Source of the DNA: Streptomyces sp. SBT349
GTDB taxonomy: Bacteria > Actinomycetota > Actinomycetes > Streptomycetales > Streptomycetaceae
Length of the DNA stretch: 45,219 nucleotides
Reading direction: 5' to 3'
Assembly (NCBI RefSeq): GCF_001083795.1
Contig: NZ_LAVK01000014.1
Location: forward strand, 1-45,219
The notes under the pieces: generated by a model
Database searches by the model: none
Seen by the model: only the letters and a program-made list of their open reading frames with translations
What the model was told of the DNA's origin: nothing
Shown: one piece after another, positions 29,267 to 39,353 of the stretch
Position numbering within the stretch: position 1 is the first letter of the stretch
Layout: each line of letters begins with the position of its first letter
Translations under genes and position numbers: made by a program

Positions 29267-31012
29267 ATGCTCTTCGAGGTATGGGCACCATGGGCCCAGC
29301 ATGTGTCGCTGCACCTGTCGGGACGGCCGGTCGCCATGGCGCGGGACGAGGGTCGCGCGGGGTGGTGGCTGGCCGAGGAGGAGGCGCCGCCGGGTGCGCG
29401 GTACGGGTTCGCGCTGGACGACGGTCCCGTGCTGCCCGACCCGCGCGCCCGGCGGCTGCCGGAGGGACCCGAGCGCCCGGGGGCCGTCACCGACCCCGGG
29501 GCGTTCCCCTGGCGCCACGCCTGGGCCGGGCGGGGGCTGCCGGGCGCGGTGCTCTACGAGCTGCACATCGGGACGTTCACCGGCGAGGGCACCTTCGACG
29601 CGGCGGTGGAACGGCTGGGGCACCTCGCCGCGCTGGGCGTCACGCACGTCGAGCTGATGCCGGTCTGCCCGTTCCCCGGGCGGCACGGGTGGGGCTACGA
29701 CGGGGTGGCGCCCTGGGCGGTGCACGAGCCGTACGGCGGGCCCGAGGGGCTCGCGCGCTTCGTCGACGCGGCGCACGGCCACGGCCTGGGGGTCGTGCTC
29801 GACGTGGTCCACAACCACCTGGGTCCCTCGGGGAACAGGCTGCCGGAGTTCGGCCCGTACTTCACCGACGGGCACCACACGCCGTGGGGTTCGGCGGTGA
29901 ACCTGGACGCCGAGGGCTCCGACGAGGTGCGGGCGTACTTCATCGGCAGCGCCCTGGCGTTCCTGCGGGACTTCCGGCTGGACGGGCTCCGCCTCGACGC
30001 CGTCCACGCGCTGATCGACGACCGGGCCGAGCACATGCTGGCCGAGCTGTCGGCGGCCGTGGACGCGCTGTCCGGGGAGCTGGGCAGGCCGCTGTTCCTG
30101 ATCGCCGAGTCCGACCGGAACGACCCGCGCACCACGGCCCCGCGGAAGGCCAACGGGCAGGGGCTGCACGCCCAGTGGAACGACGACTTCCACCACGCGC
30201 TGCACTGCGCGATGACCGGCGAGGGCCAGGGCTACTACGCGGACTTCGCCCGCGCTCCGCTGGAGACCCTCGCGAAGGTGCTGAGCGACGGCTTCTTCCA
30301 CGACGGCGGCTACTCGGCGTTCCGCGGCAGGCGCCACGGCCGGCCGCTGGACCGGGAGACCACGCCCGCGCACCGGCTGGTCGGCTACGCCCAGACCCAC
30401 GACCAGATCGGCAACCGCGCGCTCGGCGACCGGATGACGGCGCTCGCCGGGGAGGAGCGGGCCGCGCTGGCGGCGGCCCTGGTGCTGTGCGGGCCGTTCA
30501 CGCCGATGCTGTTCATGGGCGAGGAGTGGGGGGCGACCACGCCCTGGCAGTACTTCACGGACCATCAGGACCCCGAGCTCGCCGAGGCGGTGCGCAGCGG
30601 CAGGCGGCGCGAGTTCGGCGCGCACGGCTGGACCGAGGAGGAGATCCCCGACCCGCAGGACCCGGCGACCCGGAACCGCTCCTGCCTGGCCTGGCCCGGC
30701 GGCCCGCGGGAGCCCTGGCTGCTCGGCTGGCACCGCAGGCTCATCGCCATCCGCCACGAGCACCTGCCCCCCGACCTGCCGCTCGCCGACGTCCGCGCCG
30801 AGGCGGACGAGGGCGCGGGCTGGCTCGTGGTGCACAGCGGCCCGCTGACGGTGGCCGTCAACTTCTCGCGCGAGGAGGCGGCGACGGCCCGCCTCGGGGA
30901 GGGCGGCTTCGAGCCCCTGGCCGGTACCCACCGCTGCCCGCCGCCCGGCCGCTCGGGCGGGCTGGAGCTGCCGCCGCAGTCGGCCACCGTGCTGCGCCGC
31001 GCCTCCGTGTGA
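29267..31012 (+). CDS. treZ: Malto-oligosyltrehalose trehalohydrolase
   Basis: A 581-residue GH13 enzyme that cuts trehalose from maltooligosyltrehalose made by TreY. An N-terminal carbohydrate-binding fold (FEVWAPWAQHVSLHL) precedes the barrel. Motifs are LMPVCPFPGRHGWGYDG, DVVHNH at 179-184, the nucleophile Asp244 in GLRLDAVHAL, the acid Glu281 in FLIAESD and TPMLFMGEEWG. The start is not certain: GTG 29252, ATG 29258 and ATG 29267 are all in frame without a clear ribosome binding site. I chose 29267 because TreZ proteins usually begin one or two residues before FEVWAP. An SRPBCC gene follows by 14 bp. Confidence 0.95.
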   Translation: MLFEVWAPWAQHVSLHLSGRPVAMARDEGRAGWWLAEEEAPPGARYGFALDDGPVLPDPRARRLPEGPERPGAVTDPGAFPWRHAWAGRGLPGAVLYELHIGTFTGEGTFDAAVERLGHLAALGVTHVELMPVCPFPGRHGWGYDGVAPWAVHEPYGGPEGLARFVDAAHGHGLGVVLDVVHNHLGPSGNRLPEFGPYFTDGHHTPWGSAVNLDAEGSDEVRAYFIGSALAFLRDFRLDGLRLDAVHALIDDRAEHMLAELSAAVDALSGELGRPLFLIAESDRNDPRTTAPRKANGQGLHAQWNDDFHHALHCAMTGEGQGYYADFARAPLETLAKVLSDGFFHDGGYSAFRGRRHGRPLDRETTPAHRLVGYAQTHDQIGNRALGDRMTALAGEERAALAAALVLCGPFTPMLFMGEEWGATTPWQYFTDHQDPELAEAVRSGRRREFGAHGWTEEEIPDPQDPATRNRSCLAWPGGPREPWLLGWHRRLIAIRHEHLPPDLPLADVRAEADEGAGWLVVHSGPLTVAVNFSREEAATARLGEGGFEPLAGTHRCPPPGRSGGLELPPQSATVLRRASV

Positions 31013-31026
31013 GGTAGGCAGGCACC

Positions 31027-31551
31027 ATGACGGAACCCCTTCCCCAGCAGCCGGTGCGCGGCGCGGTCGGGCCCGCGGCGCACGGCCGGTGGGCGCTGGT
31101 CCTGGACCGGGAGCTCGCCAGCACCGCCGAGGAGGTCTGGGCCGCGCTCACCGAGGCGGAGCAGGTCGCCCGCTGGGCGCCCTACACCCCCGGCCGCGAC
31201 CTGGACTCCCCCGGTCCCGTGGCCCTGCCGGAGACCGACCCGGCCGACCCCGCGCCCCAGGGCGCCGTCCGCGCCGCCGAGCCGCCGCGGCTGCTGGCCC
31301 TCGCCTGGTACGAGGACGGGCTGCGCTTCGAGCTGTCCCCGGCCGACACGGGGACGGCGCTGCGCCTCACCCATGTCTTCTCCGACCGGGAGCGGGCCGC
31401 TGACCGGGCCGCCGGCTGGCACCTGTGCCTGGCCGCGCTCGCCGGTGTGCTGGACGGGCTCGACGTGCCGCCCGTCACCGGCGAGGCCGCCCGTGAGCAG
31501 GGCTGGGACCAGCTCCGCGACCAGTACGCCGACCTGTTCGAGGGGAGGTGA
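31027..31551 (+). CDS. SRPBCC family protein (AHSA1-like)
   Basis: A 174-residue START/Bet v1-like fold of the AHSA1/SRPBCC type. The N-terminal strand and helix ALVLDRELASTAEEVWAALTEAEQVARWAPYTP and the central LLALAWYEDGLRFELSPADTGTALRLTHVF are typical. It ends in a long helix that closes the ligand pocket. These proteins bind hydrophobic ligands or act as small-domain co-factors. The ligand is unknown. The gene follows treZ after 14 bp with GAGGTAGG upstream of the ATG, so it is probably cotranscribed. Confidence 0.88.
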   Translation: MTEPLPQQPVRGAVGPAAHGRWALVLDRELASTAEEVWAALTEAEQVARWAPYTPGRDLDSPGPVALPETDPADPAPQGAVRAAEPPRLLALAWYEDGLRFELSPADTGTALRLTHVFSDRERAADRAAGWHLCLAALAGVLDGLDVPPVTGEAAREQGWDQLRDQYADLFEGR

Positions 31552-31600
31552 GGCCGGCCCGCGGTGGCGCAGCGCCGGAGGCGACGGGCCCGGCCTTCCG

Positions 31601-31606
31601 TACCCT
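31601..31606 (+). promoter_or_regulatory. -10 box of a leaderless PfkB-type gene
   Basis: TACCCT ends 6 nt before the ATG at 31613 and no ribosome binding site is present, the expected layout of a leaderless transcript. Confidence 0.5.
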
Positions 31607-31612
31607 GTCGCC

Positions 31613-32566
31613 ATGGATGACGTGCTGGTGATCGGCGGCTCGGGTGTGGACACGATCGTGCGCGTGGAGCGGCTCGAAGTGCCGGACCGGGACCTGCTGC
31701 ACGTGGAGCCGGTCCGCGACTGCGTGGCGCACTCGGGCACGGGCTACGCGCTCGGCTTCCACGCGCTCGGGCGGCGGACGACGTTTCTCGACTACCTCGG
31801 CGACGACCCGCAGGGCGGGCTGATCAGAGCGAGGCTCCGGGGTGCCGGGCTCGCGTTCGAGACGCTGCCCGCGCCCAACGGGACGCCCCGCAGCGTCAAC
31901 CTGGTCGACGCGGAGGGGCGGCGTTTCTCCTTCTACGACGGACGGCACCCCGAGGACCTGCTGCTGCCGACGGACTTCGCGCTGCCGCGTGTGGAGCGGG
32001 CGCGCCATGTGCACGTCTCGCGCAGCCACTTCAACCGCGAGCTGCTCGGCGAGCTGGAGCGGCGTGGCGTGCCCACCTCGACGGATCTGCACGCCTGGGA
32101 CGGCGAGGAGCCCGCGACACAGCCGTGGGCGTTCCGCACGGACTTCGTGTTCCTGTCGGCCGCCGGGATCCGGGGGCGGGTGCCCGAGGTGCTGCGGATG
32201 ATCCTGGCCAAGGGCCGGGCGCGGCTCGCGGTGGCCACCGACGGGGCGAACGGCTGCCATGTGCTGTCCCGGGCGAGCGGCGAGGTGCGGCACTACCCGG
32301 CGGTGGTGCCGCCGCGGCCGGTCGTCGACAGCAACGGCGCGGGCGACGCGTTCGCGACGGCGTTCCTGCACACCTGGTTCGGCGGGGGCGGCGAGGGGGA
32401 CGGCGGCCTCGACCGGTGCGCGCTGGCCGGGCTGGCGGCCGGGGCGTTCGCCTGCACCCACCACGGCACGGCCGAGCGCCACATCACCGCCGCGGAGCTG
32501 GCCGCGGCGGTGAACCGGATCAGGCGGCCCGGTCCTGCGGATCCAGCCGGATGGCGATGGAGTTGA
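31613..32566 (+). CDS. PfkB family carbohydrate kinase
   Basis: A 317-residue ribokinase-like sugar or nucleoside kinase. Motif 1 is near GYALGFHALGRRTTFLDYLGDD. Motif 2 is DSNGAGDAFATAFLHTW with the catalytic base Asp245 and the GAGD anion hole. The C-terminal helix GLAAGAFACTHHGT is typical. The substrate is not evident (ribose, fructose, adenosine and others are all possible). The mRNA appears leaderless. Its last 47 bp overlap the end of msrB on the other strand. Confidence 0.9.
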   Translation: MDDVLVIGGSGVDTIVRVERLEVPDRDLLHVEPVRDCVAHSGTGYALGFHALGRRTTFLDYLGDDPQGGLIRARLRGAGLAFETLPAPNGTPRSVNLVDAEGRRFSFYDGRHPEDLLLPTDFALPRVERARHVHVSRSHFNRELLGELERRGVPTSTDLHAWDGEEPATQPWAFRTDFVFLSAAGIRGRVPEVLRMILAKGRARLAVATDGANGCHVLSRASGEVRHYPAVVPPRPVVDSNGAGDAFATAFLHTWFGGGGEGDGGLDRCALAGLAAGAFACTHHGTAERHITAAELAAAVNRIRRPGPADPAGWRWS

Positions 32567-32936
32567 TGCAGTACCGCTGGTCGGTGGGGGTGTCATAGCC
32601 CTCACCCGCGAAGACGTGCCCGAGGTGCGAGCCACAGGTGGCGCAGAGCACCTCGGTGCGCGGGCGGCCGGGCAGCGAGTGGTCCTCCCGGATCTCGACC
32701 GCGTCGCTGTCCTTCGGGTCGAAGAACGACGGCCACCCGCAGTGCGACTCGAACTTGGTGTCCGAGCGGAACAGCTCCGAGCCGCAGGCGCGGCACTGGT
32801 AGACGCCGACGGTCTTGGTGTCGGTGTACTCGCCGGTGAAGGCGGGCTCCGTCCCGGCCTGGCGCAGCACGCGGTACTCCTCGGGCGTGAGCTGCTCGCG
32901 CCACTGCTCGTCCGTCTTGTCGACCTCGTATCCCAT
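32520..32936 (-). CDS. msrB: Peptide-methionine (R)-S-oxide reductase
   Basis: A 138-residue MsrB that reduces the R isomer of methionine sulfoxide in proteins, using thioredoxin. The four zinc ligands are Cys48, Cys51, Cys98 and Cys101, and the catalytic cysteine is Cys123 in RYCINS. The active-site histidine lies in CGSHLGHVF. GGAGG lies upstream of the ATG at 32936, which is the usual start; an in-frame ATG at 33032 would extend into murC. It is the last gene of a minus-strand run with murC (19 bp apart). Confidence 0.96.
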   Translation of the reverse strand: MGYEVDKTDEQWREQLTPEEYRVLRQAGTEPAFTGEYTDTKTVGVYQCRACGSELFRSDTKFESHCGWPSFFDPKDSDAVEIREDHSLPGRPRTEVLCATCGSHLGHVFAGEGYDTPTDQRYCINSIAIRLDPQDRAA

Positions 32937-32955
32937 GGTGGTTGCCTCCTTCGGT

Positions 32956-34350
<1,395 letters not shown>

Positions 34351-34417
34351 GCGTGTTCTCTCCCTGGTCGAGGCGTGCCGCTCGATTGTCGCACCAACCC
34401 CGGGCGGCGGTGGCGTC

Positions 34418-34885
34418 CTACTCCGCGTGGGCGAAGAGCTTCAGGACCGGGACGCCGACCTTGTGCCGGGCGCGGGAGGCCCAGTCGCGGTGGAACAGTT
34501 CCTCGACGTAGTGCGGCGCGGTCAGCACCACGACCTCGTCGGCGCTGGTCTGCTCGACCACGGAGGTCAGCAGGTCGAGCGGGTGCTCCTCGATGACCTG
34601 GCCGACGGCCTCGGCCCCGGCGGCGCGCAGCGCCGTGAGGGAGTGCTCCAGGGCGCGCCTGGCCGGCCGGAGCGCGTCCTCGCCCTCGGGCACGTCGCTC
34701 TCGCGCACCGCGTCGCCGAGCTCGCCGATCGCGACGTCGTCCAGCGCGCGCAGCAGCCGGTCCTGGTCGCCCCTGGGCTGCATCAGCACCACGAAGGACG
34801 GCGTCTCCTCGCCGTGCAGGGTGGTGACGAGGTCGACGTCGGTGGGCACCATGGGCTTTTCGATCATGAGAACTGTCGTGATCAT
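34418..34885 (-). CDS. Usp-like alpha/beta protein of unknown function
   Basis: A 155-residue protein with a three-layer alpha/beta look: VTTLHGEETPSFVVLMQPRG, then an acidic helical middle, ALEHSLTALRAAGAEAVGQV, SADEVVVLTAPHYVEELFHR and a final SRARHKVGVPVLKLFAH. It resembles universal stress proteins, without the usual G-2x-G-9x-G ATP loop. I recall homologs in Streptomyces labelled as indole-3-glycerol phosphate synthase. That label is not supported here: there is no TIM barrel and the length is too short. The ATG at 34885 has GAAGGG upstream. It is the first gene of the minus-strand run with murC and msrB. Confidence 0.72.
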   Translation of the reverse strand: MITTVLMIEKPMVPTDVDLVTTLHGEETPSFVVLMQPRGDQDRLLRALDDVAIGELGDAVRESDVPEGEDALRPARRALEHSLTALRAAGAEAVGQVIEEHPLDLLTSVVEQTSADEVVVLTAPHYVEELFHRDWASRARHKVGVPVLKLFAHAE

Positions 34886-35018
34886 GGAAAGCGCCCTTCG
34901 TCGGGGCCGGGTCCCGCGCATCCCGGCAGAAACCATCCTTCCCCGTGGGCGCACGGGACGTTGTGCCTTTTCAGTCTGCCCACACCAGGATAAGCGGAAC
35001 GTCACATTCCGCAGTTTG

Positions 35019-35780
35019 TCAGACCCGGCGATACCGGTTGAAGAGAAAGCCGGATTCTTCCAGTACGTCCGTCAGGACCAGGTCACTCGGGTCGGCGACC
35101 TCGGGTCCGCTCATCACGCGCGGAGCCGTCCCCACGGTGACCCTGGGTGAGACCGTGAGACAGAGCTCGTCGACCACCCCCGCGCTCGCGAGCAGGCCGA
35201 GGAGCCGCGGGCCGCCCTCGGTGAGCATCCGCCGGTGGCCGCGCGCGGCCAGGGCGGACTTGAGGCGCTCCGGGGCGACCATGGCCTCCTCGCCCGCCGT
35301 GACCACCTCGACCCCGGCCGCCGCCGCGGCGGCGAGACCGGCGCGCGGGGCCCTGGCGCCGGTGATCACCAGCGTGGGAACGACCGGCTCGGTGAACAGC
35401 GGCAGGCCGAAGTCCAGGTGCAGGCTGGCGCTGACGACGGCGATGGCCGGCACCGTGGTCTGCCCGGCGGCCAGACGGCGCTCGGCGAACTGCGCGCGCC
35501 GGCGCGCGGGGCGGTAACGCTCCTCCCGGACCGTCTCCGCCCCCACGATCACCACGTCGGCCAGCGCGCGCAGCACCCCGAAGATCCTCATGTCGGCGGG
35601 GCCCGAGAGGGGCTTGGAGCGCCCCCCGTGGTGGGCGGCGCCGTCGGCGGAGGACACCATGTTGGCCCGCAGCCAGCCGTCGCCCGACGGCTGGTCCTCG
35701 GGATAGGCGTAGGCGTCGGCGAGCTCGGACAGCTCCCACTCGCGGTCGTCGCCGGCGGACTCGGGGAACAGGCGTCGCAT
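35019..35780 (-). CDS. RibD C-terminal-like pyrimidine reductase family protein
   Basis: A 253-residue member of the dihydrofolate-reductase-like fold (RibD C-terminal domain). Motifs include WLRANMVSSADGAAHHGGRS, LRALADVVIVGAETVREERY and LTEGGPRLLGLLASAGVVDELCLTVSP. It probably uses NADPH to reduce a pyrimidine or pterin-like substrate. It lacks a deaminase domain, so it is not a complete RibD; a stand-alone riboflavin-pathway reductase or an unrelated reductase are both open. The ATG at 35780 gives the normal start. It diverges from the ZapE-like gene across 74 bp. Confidence 0.88.
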   Translation of the reverse strand: MRRLFPESAGDDREWELSELADAYAYPEDQPSGDGWLRANMVSSADGAAHHGGRSKPLSGPADMRIFGVLRALADVVIVGAETVREERYRPARRRAQFAERRLAAGQTTVPAIAVVSASLHLDFGLPLFTEPVVPTLVITGARAPRAGLAAAAAAGVEVVTAGEEAMVAPERLKSALAARGHRRMLTEGGPRLLGLLASAGVVDELCLTVSPRVTVGTAPRVMSGPEVADPSDLVLTDVLEESGFLFNRYRRV

Positions 35781-35840
35781 GGGGCGCAGTCTCGCACAGG
35801 GCCCGTTCCCACCTCGGGCGCCGGGTGCCGGTCCGGCGCG

Positions 35841-35846
35841 TACAGT
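35841..35846 (+). promoter_or_regulatory. -10 box of a leaderless ZapE-like gene
   Basis: TACAGT ends 8 nt before the GTG at 35855. GGGAAAAC lies between them but is too close to the start point to serve as a normal ribosome binding site. Confidence 0.4.
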
Positions 35847-35854
35847 GGGAAAAC

Positions 35855-37075
35855 GTGTCACCTCGCACCGCCCCGGACTCCCGTGGCCCGGACTCCCGTG
35901 GCCCGGACTCCCGTGGCCCGGACTCCCGTGGCCCCGCGGACCGGGCCGCCGACGCGTCGCCCGTCCGCCTGAGCGCCCGCGAGCCACGGGTGCCGGCCGA
36001 GCGGCTGGTCGCCGGGCTGGTGCCGCCGCCCCGCTTCGACGGGGTGCGTTTCGACACCTACGAGCCCGACCCCCGGCAGCCGAGCCAGTACGCGGCGCTG
36101 ACGTCGCTCGGCGCGTTCGCCGCCGGCCTCGGCGGCGCGCACGCCGTCGGCGCCCGCCGGCGCGGACCCTGGCCCGGCCGCTCCCGGCGGCGGCCCGCGC
36201 CGCAGGCGCGCGGCGTCTACCTGGACGGCGGCTTCGGCGTCGGGAAGACGCATCTGCTCGCCTCGCTGTGGCACGCCGCCCCGGTGGCGGCCGAGCGGAA
36301 GGCGTTCTGCACCTTCGTCGAGCTGACGCACCTGGTGGGCGCGCTCGGCTTCCGGGGAACGGTCGAGGCGCTGAGCGCCCACCGCCTGCTGTGCGTCGAC
36401 GAGTTCGAGCTCGACGACCCGGGCGACACGGTCCTGGTCTCCTCCCTGCTGGGCAGGCTGGCCGACGCGGGCGTCGGCCTGGCCGCCACCTCCAACACCC
36501 TGCCGGGGCGACTCGGCGAGGGCCGGTTCGCCGCCGCCGACTTCCTCCGGGAGATCCAGGGCCTCGCCGCCCGGTTCGACGCCCTGCGCGTGGACGGCGA
36601 GGACTACCGGCACCGCGGCCTGCCCGCAGCGCCGAAGCCGCCGCCCGAGGCGGAGGTGGTGCGCGCGGCGCACGCGCTCCCCGGCGCCTCGCTCGACGCG
36701 TTCCCCACGCTGCTCGGCCACCTCGCGCGCGTCCACCCCAGCCGGTACGGGGCGCTGTGCGACGGGGTCGCCGCGGTCTGCCTGACCGGCGTCGCGCCGG
36801 CGCCCGACCAGACGACCGCGCTGCGGCTCGTGGTGCTCGCCGACCGGCTCTACGACCGGGAGGTGCCCGTGCTGGCCTCGGGCGCCCCGTTCGACCGGCT
36901 GTTCGGCGAGGAGATGCTGAACGGCGGGTACCGCGCGAAGTACGTCCGCGCCGTCTCGCGGCTGACGGCCCTGGCGAGGGAGGGCGACGGCCTGCTGCCC
37001 GCCGCCCCAAGTGGCGGACGGGGCACCGCGGGACCATCATCGGGGGATGGGGAGCGACGAGCCGAGATCCGATGA
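35855..37075 (+). CDS. zapE: ZapE/AFG1-like AAA+ ATPase
   Basis: A 406-residue AFG1-type ATPase. The Walker A loop GGFGVGKTHLL contains Lys131, Walker B is LLCVDEFEL with Asp182 and Glu183, and the sensor region ATSNTLPG follows. In E. coli ZapE acts at the FtsZ ring during division; in actinobacteria the role is untested as far as I know. The N terminus has a non-conserved tract with four PDSRG repeats encoded by perfect 15-bp units. The C-terminal 25 residues are low complexity. The GTG at 35855 is chosen for its closeness to the -10 box. It overlaps the following kinase gene by 29 bp. Confidence 0.85.
   Translation: MSPRTAPDSRGPDSRGPDSRGPDSRGPADRAADASPVRLSAREPRVPAERLVAGLVPPPRFDGVRFDTYEPDPRQPSQYAALTSLGAFAAGLGGAHAVGARRRGPWPGRSRRRPAPQARGVYLDGGFGVGKTHLLASLWHAAPVAAERKAFCTFVELTHLVGALGFRGTVEALSAHRLLCVDEFELDDPGDTVLVSSLLGRLADAGVGLAATSNTLPGRLGEGRFAAADFLREIQGLAARFDALRVDGEDYRHRGLPAAPKPPPEAEVVRAAHALPGASLDAFPTLLGHLARVHPSRYGALCDGVAAVCLTGVAPAPDQTTALRLVVLADRLYDREVPVLASGAPFDRLFGEEMLNGGYRAKYVRAVSRLTALAREGDGLLPAAPSGGRGTAGPSSGDGERRAEIR
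35872..35931 (+). repeat. Four perfect 15-bp tandem repeats inside zapE
   Basis: The unit CCCGGACTCCCGTGG is repeated four times without mismatch and encodes PDSRG each time. As it keeps the frame, unit gain or loss by slippage would only lengthen or shorten the disordered N-terminal tract. Confidence 0.92.
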
Positions 37076-37913
37076 CCTTTCCCTGCGGCCACTGCTGCGC
37101 TGCGCCCCGGGCAAGCCGCCCGAGCTGACGAGGAGCGCGACGGACGCCACACCCGGGTTCGAGGGGAAGAAGAAGCGGGCGGTCGCGTGGACCGCCGAGA
37201 TGGGCAAGGAGCTGGGGCAGCTCCAGGAACGGCTCTTCGCGGCCGGCACGGCGGGGGACCGCCGCAGGCTGCTGCTCGTGCTCCAGGGCATGGACACCTC
37301 GGGGAAGGGCGGCACGGTCAAGCACGTGGTCACGCACTTCAATCCGGCGGGCTGCCGCATCAGGGCGTTCAAGGCGCCCGGCGAGGAGGAGCAGAGGCAG
37401 CACTTCCTGTGGCGCATCGGGCTCGGGCTCCCGCGGGCGGGCGAGATCGGCATCTTCGACCGGTCCCACTACGAGGACGTGCTCGTGGCCCGCGTCCACG
37501 GCCTGGTGCCCGAGGCGATCTGGACGCGCCGCTACGACGAGATCAACGCCTGGGAGCGCATGCTCGCCGACGACGGCGTGACCTGGGTGAAGGTCTTCCT
37601 CCACCTCGGCAGGGACGAGCAGCGCGAGCGCCTCCTCGCCCGCCTCGACAGGCCGAGCAAGCACTGGAAGTTCAACCCGCGCGACATCGCGGAACGGGCC
37701 CTGTGGGCGGACTACCAGGAGGCGTACGCCGCAGCCCTGGCCCGCTGTTCGACGCCCGCCGCCCCCTGGTACGTGATCCCCGCGGACCGCAAGTGGTACC
37801 GCAACTGGGCGGTGAGCCGCCTCCTGCTCGAACACCTCAGGGAGCTGGACCCGCACTACCCACCGGGCGACATCGACGCGGCGGGCAGCAGGGCCGCGCT
37901 GATGGCCGACTGA
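37047..37913 (+). CDS. ppk2: Polyphosphate kinase 2 family protein
   Basis: A 288-residue PPK2-type P-loop kinase that transfers phosphate between polyphosphate and nucleotides. Walker A is [10 protein letters not shown] at 81-90, the lid-type motif is [15 protein letters not shown] near 138-152, and the C-terminal [24 protein letters not shown] is conserved in the family. The length fits a one-domain PPK2. Whether it prefers AMP, ADP or GDP is not visible. The ATG at 37047 lies within the end of zapE. A GTG at 37011 would add 12 residues. Neither has a strong ribosome binding site. Confidence 0.93.
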   Translation: MGSDEPRSDDLSLRPLLRCAPGKPPELTRSATDATPGFEGKKKRAVAWTAEMGKELGQLQERLFAAGTAGDRRRLLLVLQGMDTSGKGGTVKHVVTHFNPAGCRIRAFKAPGEEEQRQHFLWRIGLGLPRAGEIGIFDRSHYEDVLVARVHGLVPEAIWTRRYDEINAWERMLADDGVTWVKVFLHLGRDEQRERLLARLDRPSKHWKFNPRDIAERALWADYQEAYAAALARCSTPAAPWYVIPADRKWYRNWAVSRLLLEHLRELDPHYPPGDIDAAGSRAALMAD

Positions 37914-37947
37914 GCGGCGCCCCCGGCCGCCCCGTTCCGGGCCAACC

Positions 37948-37963
37948 TCAGAACGAGCTCTGA
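37948..37963. promoter_or_regulatory. Inverted repeat upstream of the MNIO unit
   Basis: TCAGA-N6-TCTGA lies 71 bp before the DUF692 start, in the 120-bp gap after ppk2. It is a candidate operator, next to a CCGCGG-CC-CCGCGG palindrome-like stretch. No regulator gene is beside it. Confidence 0.35.
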
Positions 37964-38034
37964 ACCCGCGGCCCCGCGGTTCCCCCCGTGTCGGAAGGGG
38001 ACAACACTGGCACGACGGACAACGGGGAGGCGCC

Positions 38035-38868
38035 ATGGGGCGATTGGGGACGGGGATCGGGTGGAGACCCGATATCGCCGAGGGGATCGAGGAGTTGCCC
38101 GGCATCGACTGGGTCGAGGTGGTGGCGGAGAACGTGTGCGCCGACCACCTGCCGGAGAGCCTGGCGCGGCTGCGCCGGCGCGGCACGACCGTCGTGCCGC
38201 ACGGCGTCTCGCTCGGGCTCGGCGGGGCGGAACGGCCCGCGCCGGGGCGGCTGGCGGCGCTGGCGCACGTGGCCGAGGCCCTGGACGCGCCGCTGGTGAC
38301 GGAGCACATCGCGTTCGTCAGGGCGGGCGGGCCGCTCACCGGCACCCGGCGCATCGAGGCCGGGCACCTGCTGCCGGTGCCGCGCACCCGGGACGCGCTG
38401 GACGTGCTGTGCGAGAACGTCAGGATCGCGCAGGACGCGTTGCCCGTGCCGCTGGCGCTGGAGAACATCGCGGCGCTCTTCGCCTGGCCGGGCGAGGAGA
38501 TGACGGAGGGCCGGTTCCTGACCGAGCTGGTGGAACGCACCGGCGTCCGGCTGCTGATCGACGTCGCCAACCTGCACACGAACCACGTGAACCGGGGCGA
38601 GGACCCGGCCGCCGCGCTCGATGCGCTGCCGCTGGACGCCCTCGCCTACGTGCACGTCGCCGGAGGGGTGGAGCGGGACGGGGTCTGGCACGACAGCCAC
38701 GCCCACCCCGTTTCGCCCCAAGTGCTGGGCGTGCTGGAGGAGTTGTGCGCCCGGACCACACCCCCGGGGGTGCTGCTCGAACGGGACGACGCGTTCGGGC
38801 CGATGGCCGGGCTCGCCGCCGAACTGGACGCGATCAGGGCCGTGACCGACGGGGTGCGCCATGGCTGA
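38035..38868 (+). CDS. DUF692 multinuclear non-heme iron-dependent oxidase (MNIO)
   Basis: A 277-residue TIM-barrel protein of the DUF692 family, now known as MNIO (MbnB, TglH, ChrH and BufB are characterised members). Candidate iron ligands are visible at the expected places: Glu32, His56, His91, Glu143, Asp176, Asn179, His181, His207, Asp220, His222 and Glu249. Known members oxidise cysteine or nearby residues of peptide substrates into groups such as oxazolone-thioamides or thiooxazoles, often with a dedicated partner protein. GGGGAGG precedes the ATG. It overlaps the partner gene by 8 bp. The Cys-rich tail of the third gene is the likely substrate. Confidence 0.92.
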   Translation: MGRLGTGIGWRPDIAEGIEELPGIDWVEVVAENVCADHLPESLARLRRRGTTVVPHGVSLGLGGAERPAPGRLAALAHVAEALDAPLVTEHIAFVRAGGPLTGTRRIEAGHLLPVPRTRDALDVLCENVRIAQDALPVPLALENIAALFAWPGEEMTEGRFLTELVERTGVRLLIDVANLHTNHVNRGEDPAAALDALPLDALAYVHVAGGVERDGVWHDSHAHPVSPQVLGVLEELCARTTPPGVLLERDDAFGPMAGLAAELDAIRAVTDGVRHG

Positions 38869-39298
38869 GACGGCGTCGAGGGGGACCGAGGTGGAGGCCG
38901 CCCGGCGGCGGCTGGCCATCGCGCAGGCCGCGCTGCTGACCGCCCTCACGGACGGGGGCCCGCTGCCCGACGGCTTCGACCGCGCCCGCATGCGCGTCCA
39001 GCGCGAGGCGCTGGCGGCCAAGCGGGTCGGCGTCCTCGCCAGGGTGGCGCCCGAACTGCCCGAGATCCTGGGCGACCGGTACCGGCCCGCCGCGCTGGCC
39101 TATGTCAGGGTCCGCCCGCTGACCGGCGGTTACCGGCAGGACGCCCTCGCCCTGGTCCGGCACCTGCTGGCGGGGGGACGCGTGCCGGAGGGCGACGTCA
39201 GGCGCCGCCTGGAGCTGTGGCTGCGCGAACGCGCCGAAGGCCCGCCGCGCGCGGGCCGCCTGACGCGCCTACTGCGCCGCCGGGCCCCCCGTGCGTGA
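38861..39298 (+). CDS. Small helical partner of the MNIO enzyme
   Basis: A 145-residue, mostly helical basic protein that I cannot place in a named family. Residues 14-30 form a strong helix ([17 protein letters not shown]). The middle contains [21 protein letters not shown] and the tail is Arg-rich. Its size, position and 8-bp overlap match the partner proteins that recruit substrate in other MNIO loci (for example MbnC, or DUF2063-type BufC), although there is no obvious sequence match. The most likely role is to bind the membrane protein encoded next and present its tail to the oxidase, which is inference. Confidence 0.72.
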   Translation: MAETASRGTEVEAARRRLAIAQAALLTALTDGGPLPDGFDRARMRVQREALAAKRVGVLARVAPELPEILGDRYRPAALAYVRVRPLTGGYRQDALALVRHLLAGGRVPEGDVRRRLELWLRERAEGPPRAGRLTRLLRRRAPRA

Positions 39299-39353
39299 CC
39301 GGGGCCCAGGACCCCGTACCCGTACCGGAAGACATGAAGGGCCGAGGTGACCC

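Noticed and set aside
35019-38579. 1186-codon minus-strand frame opposite zapE and ppk2
   Set aside because: Only the terminal 253 codons (35019-35780) are real; the remainder is an antisense run of Arg/Pro/Gly.
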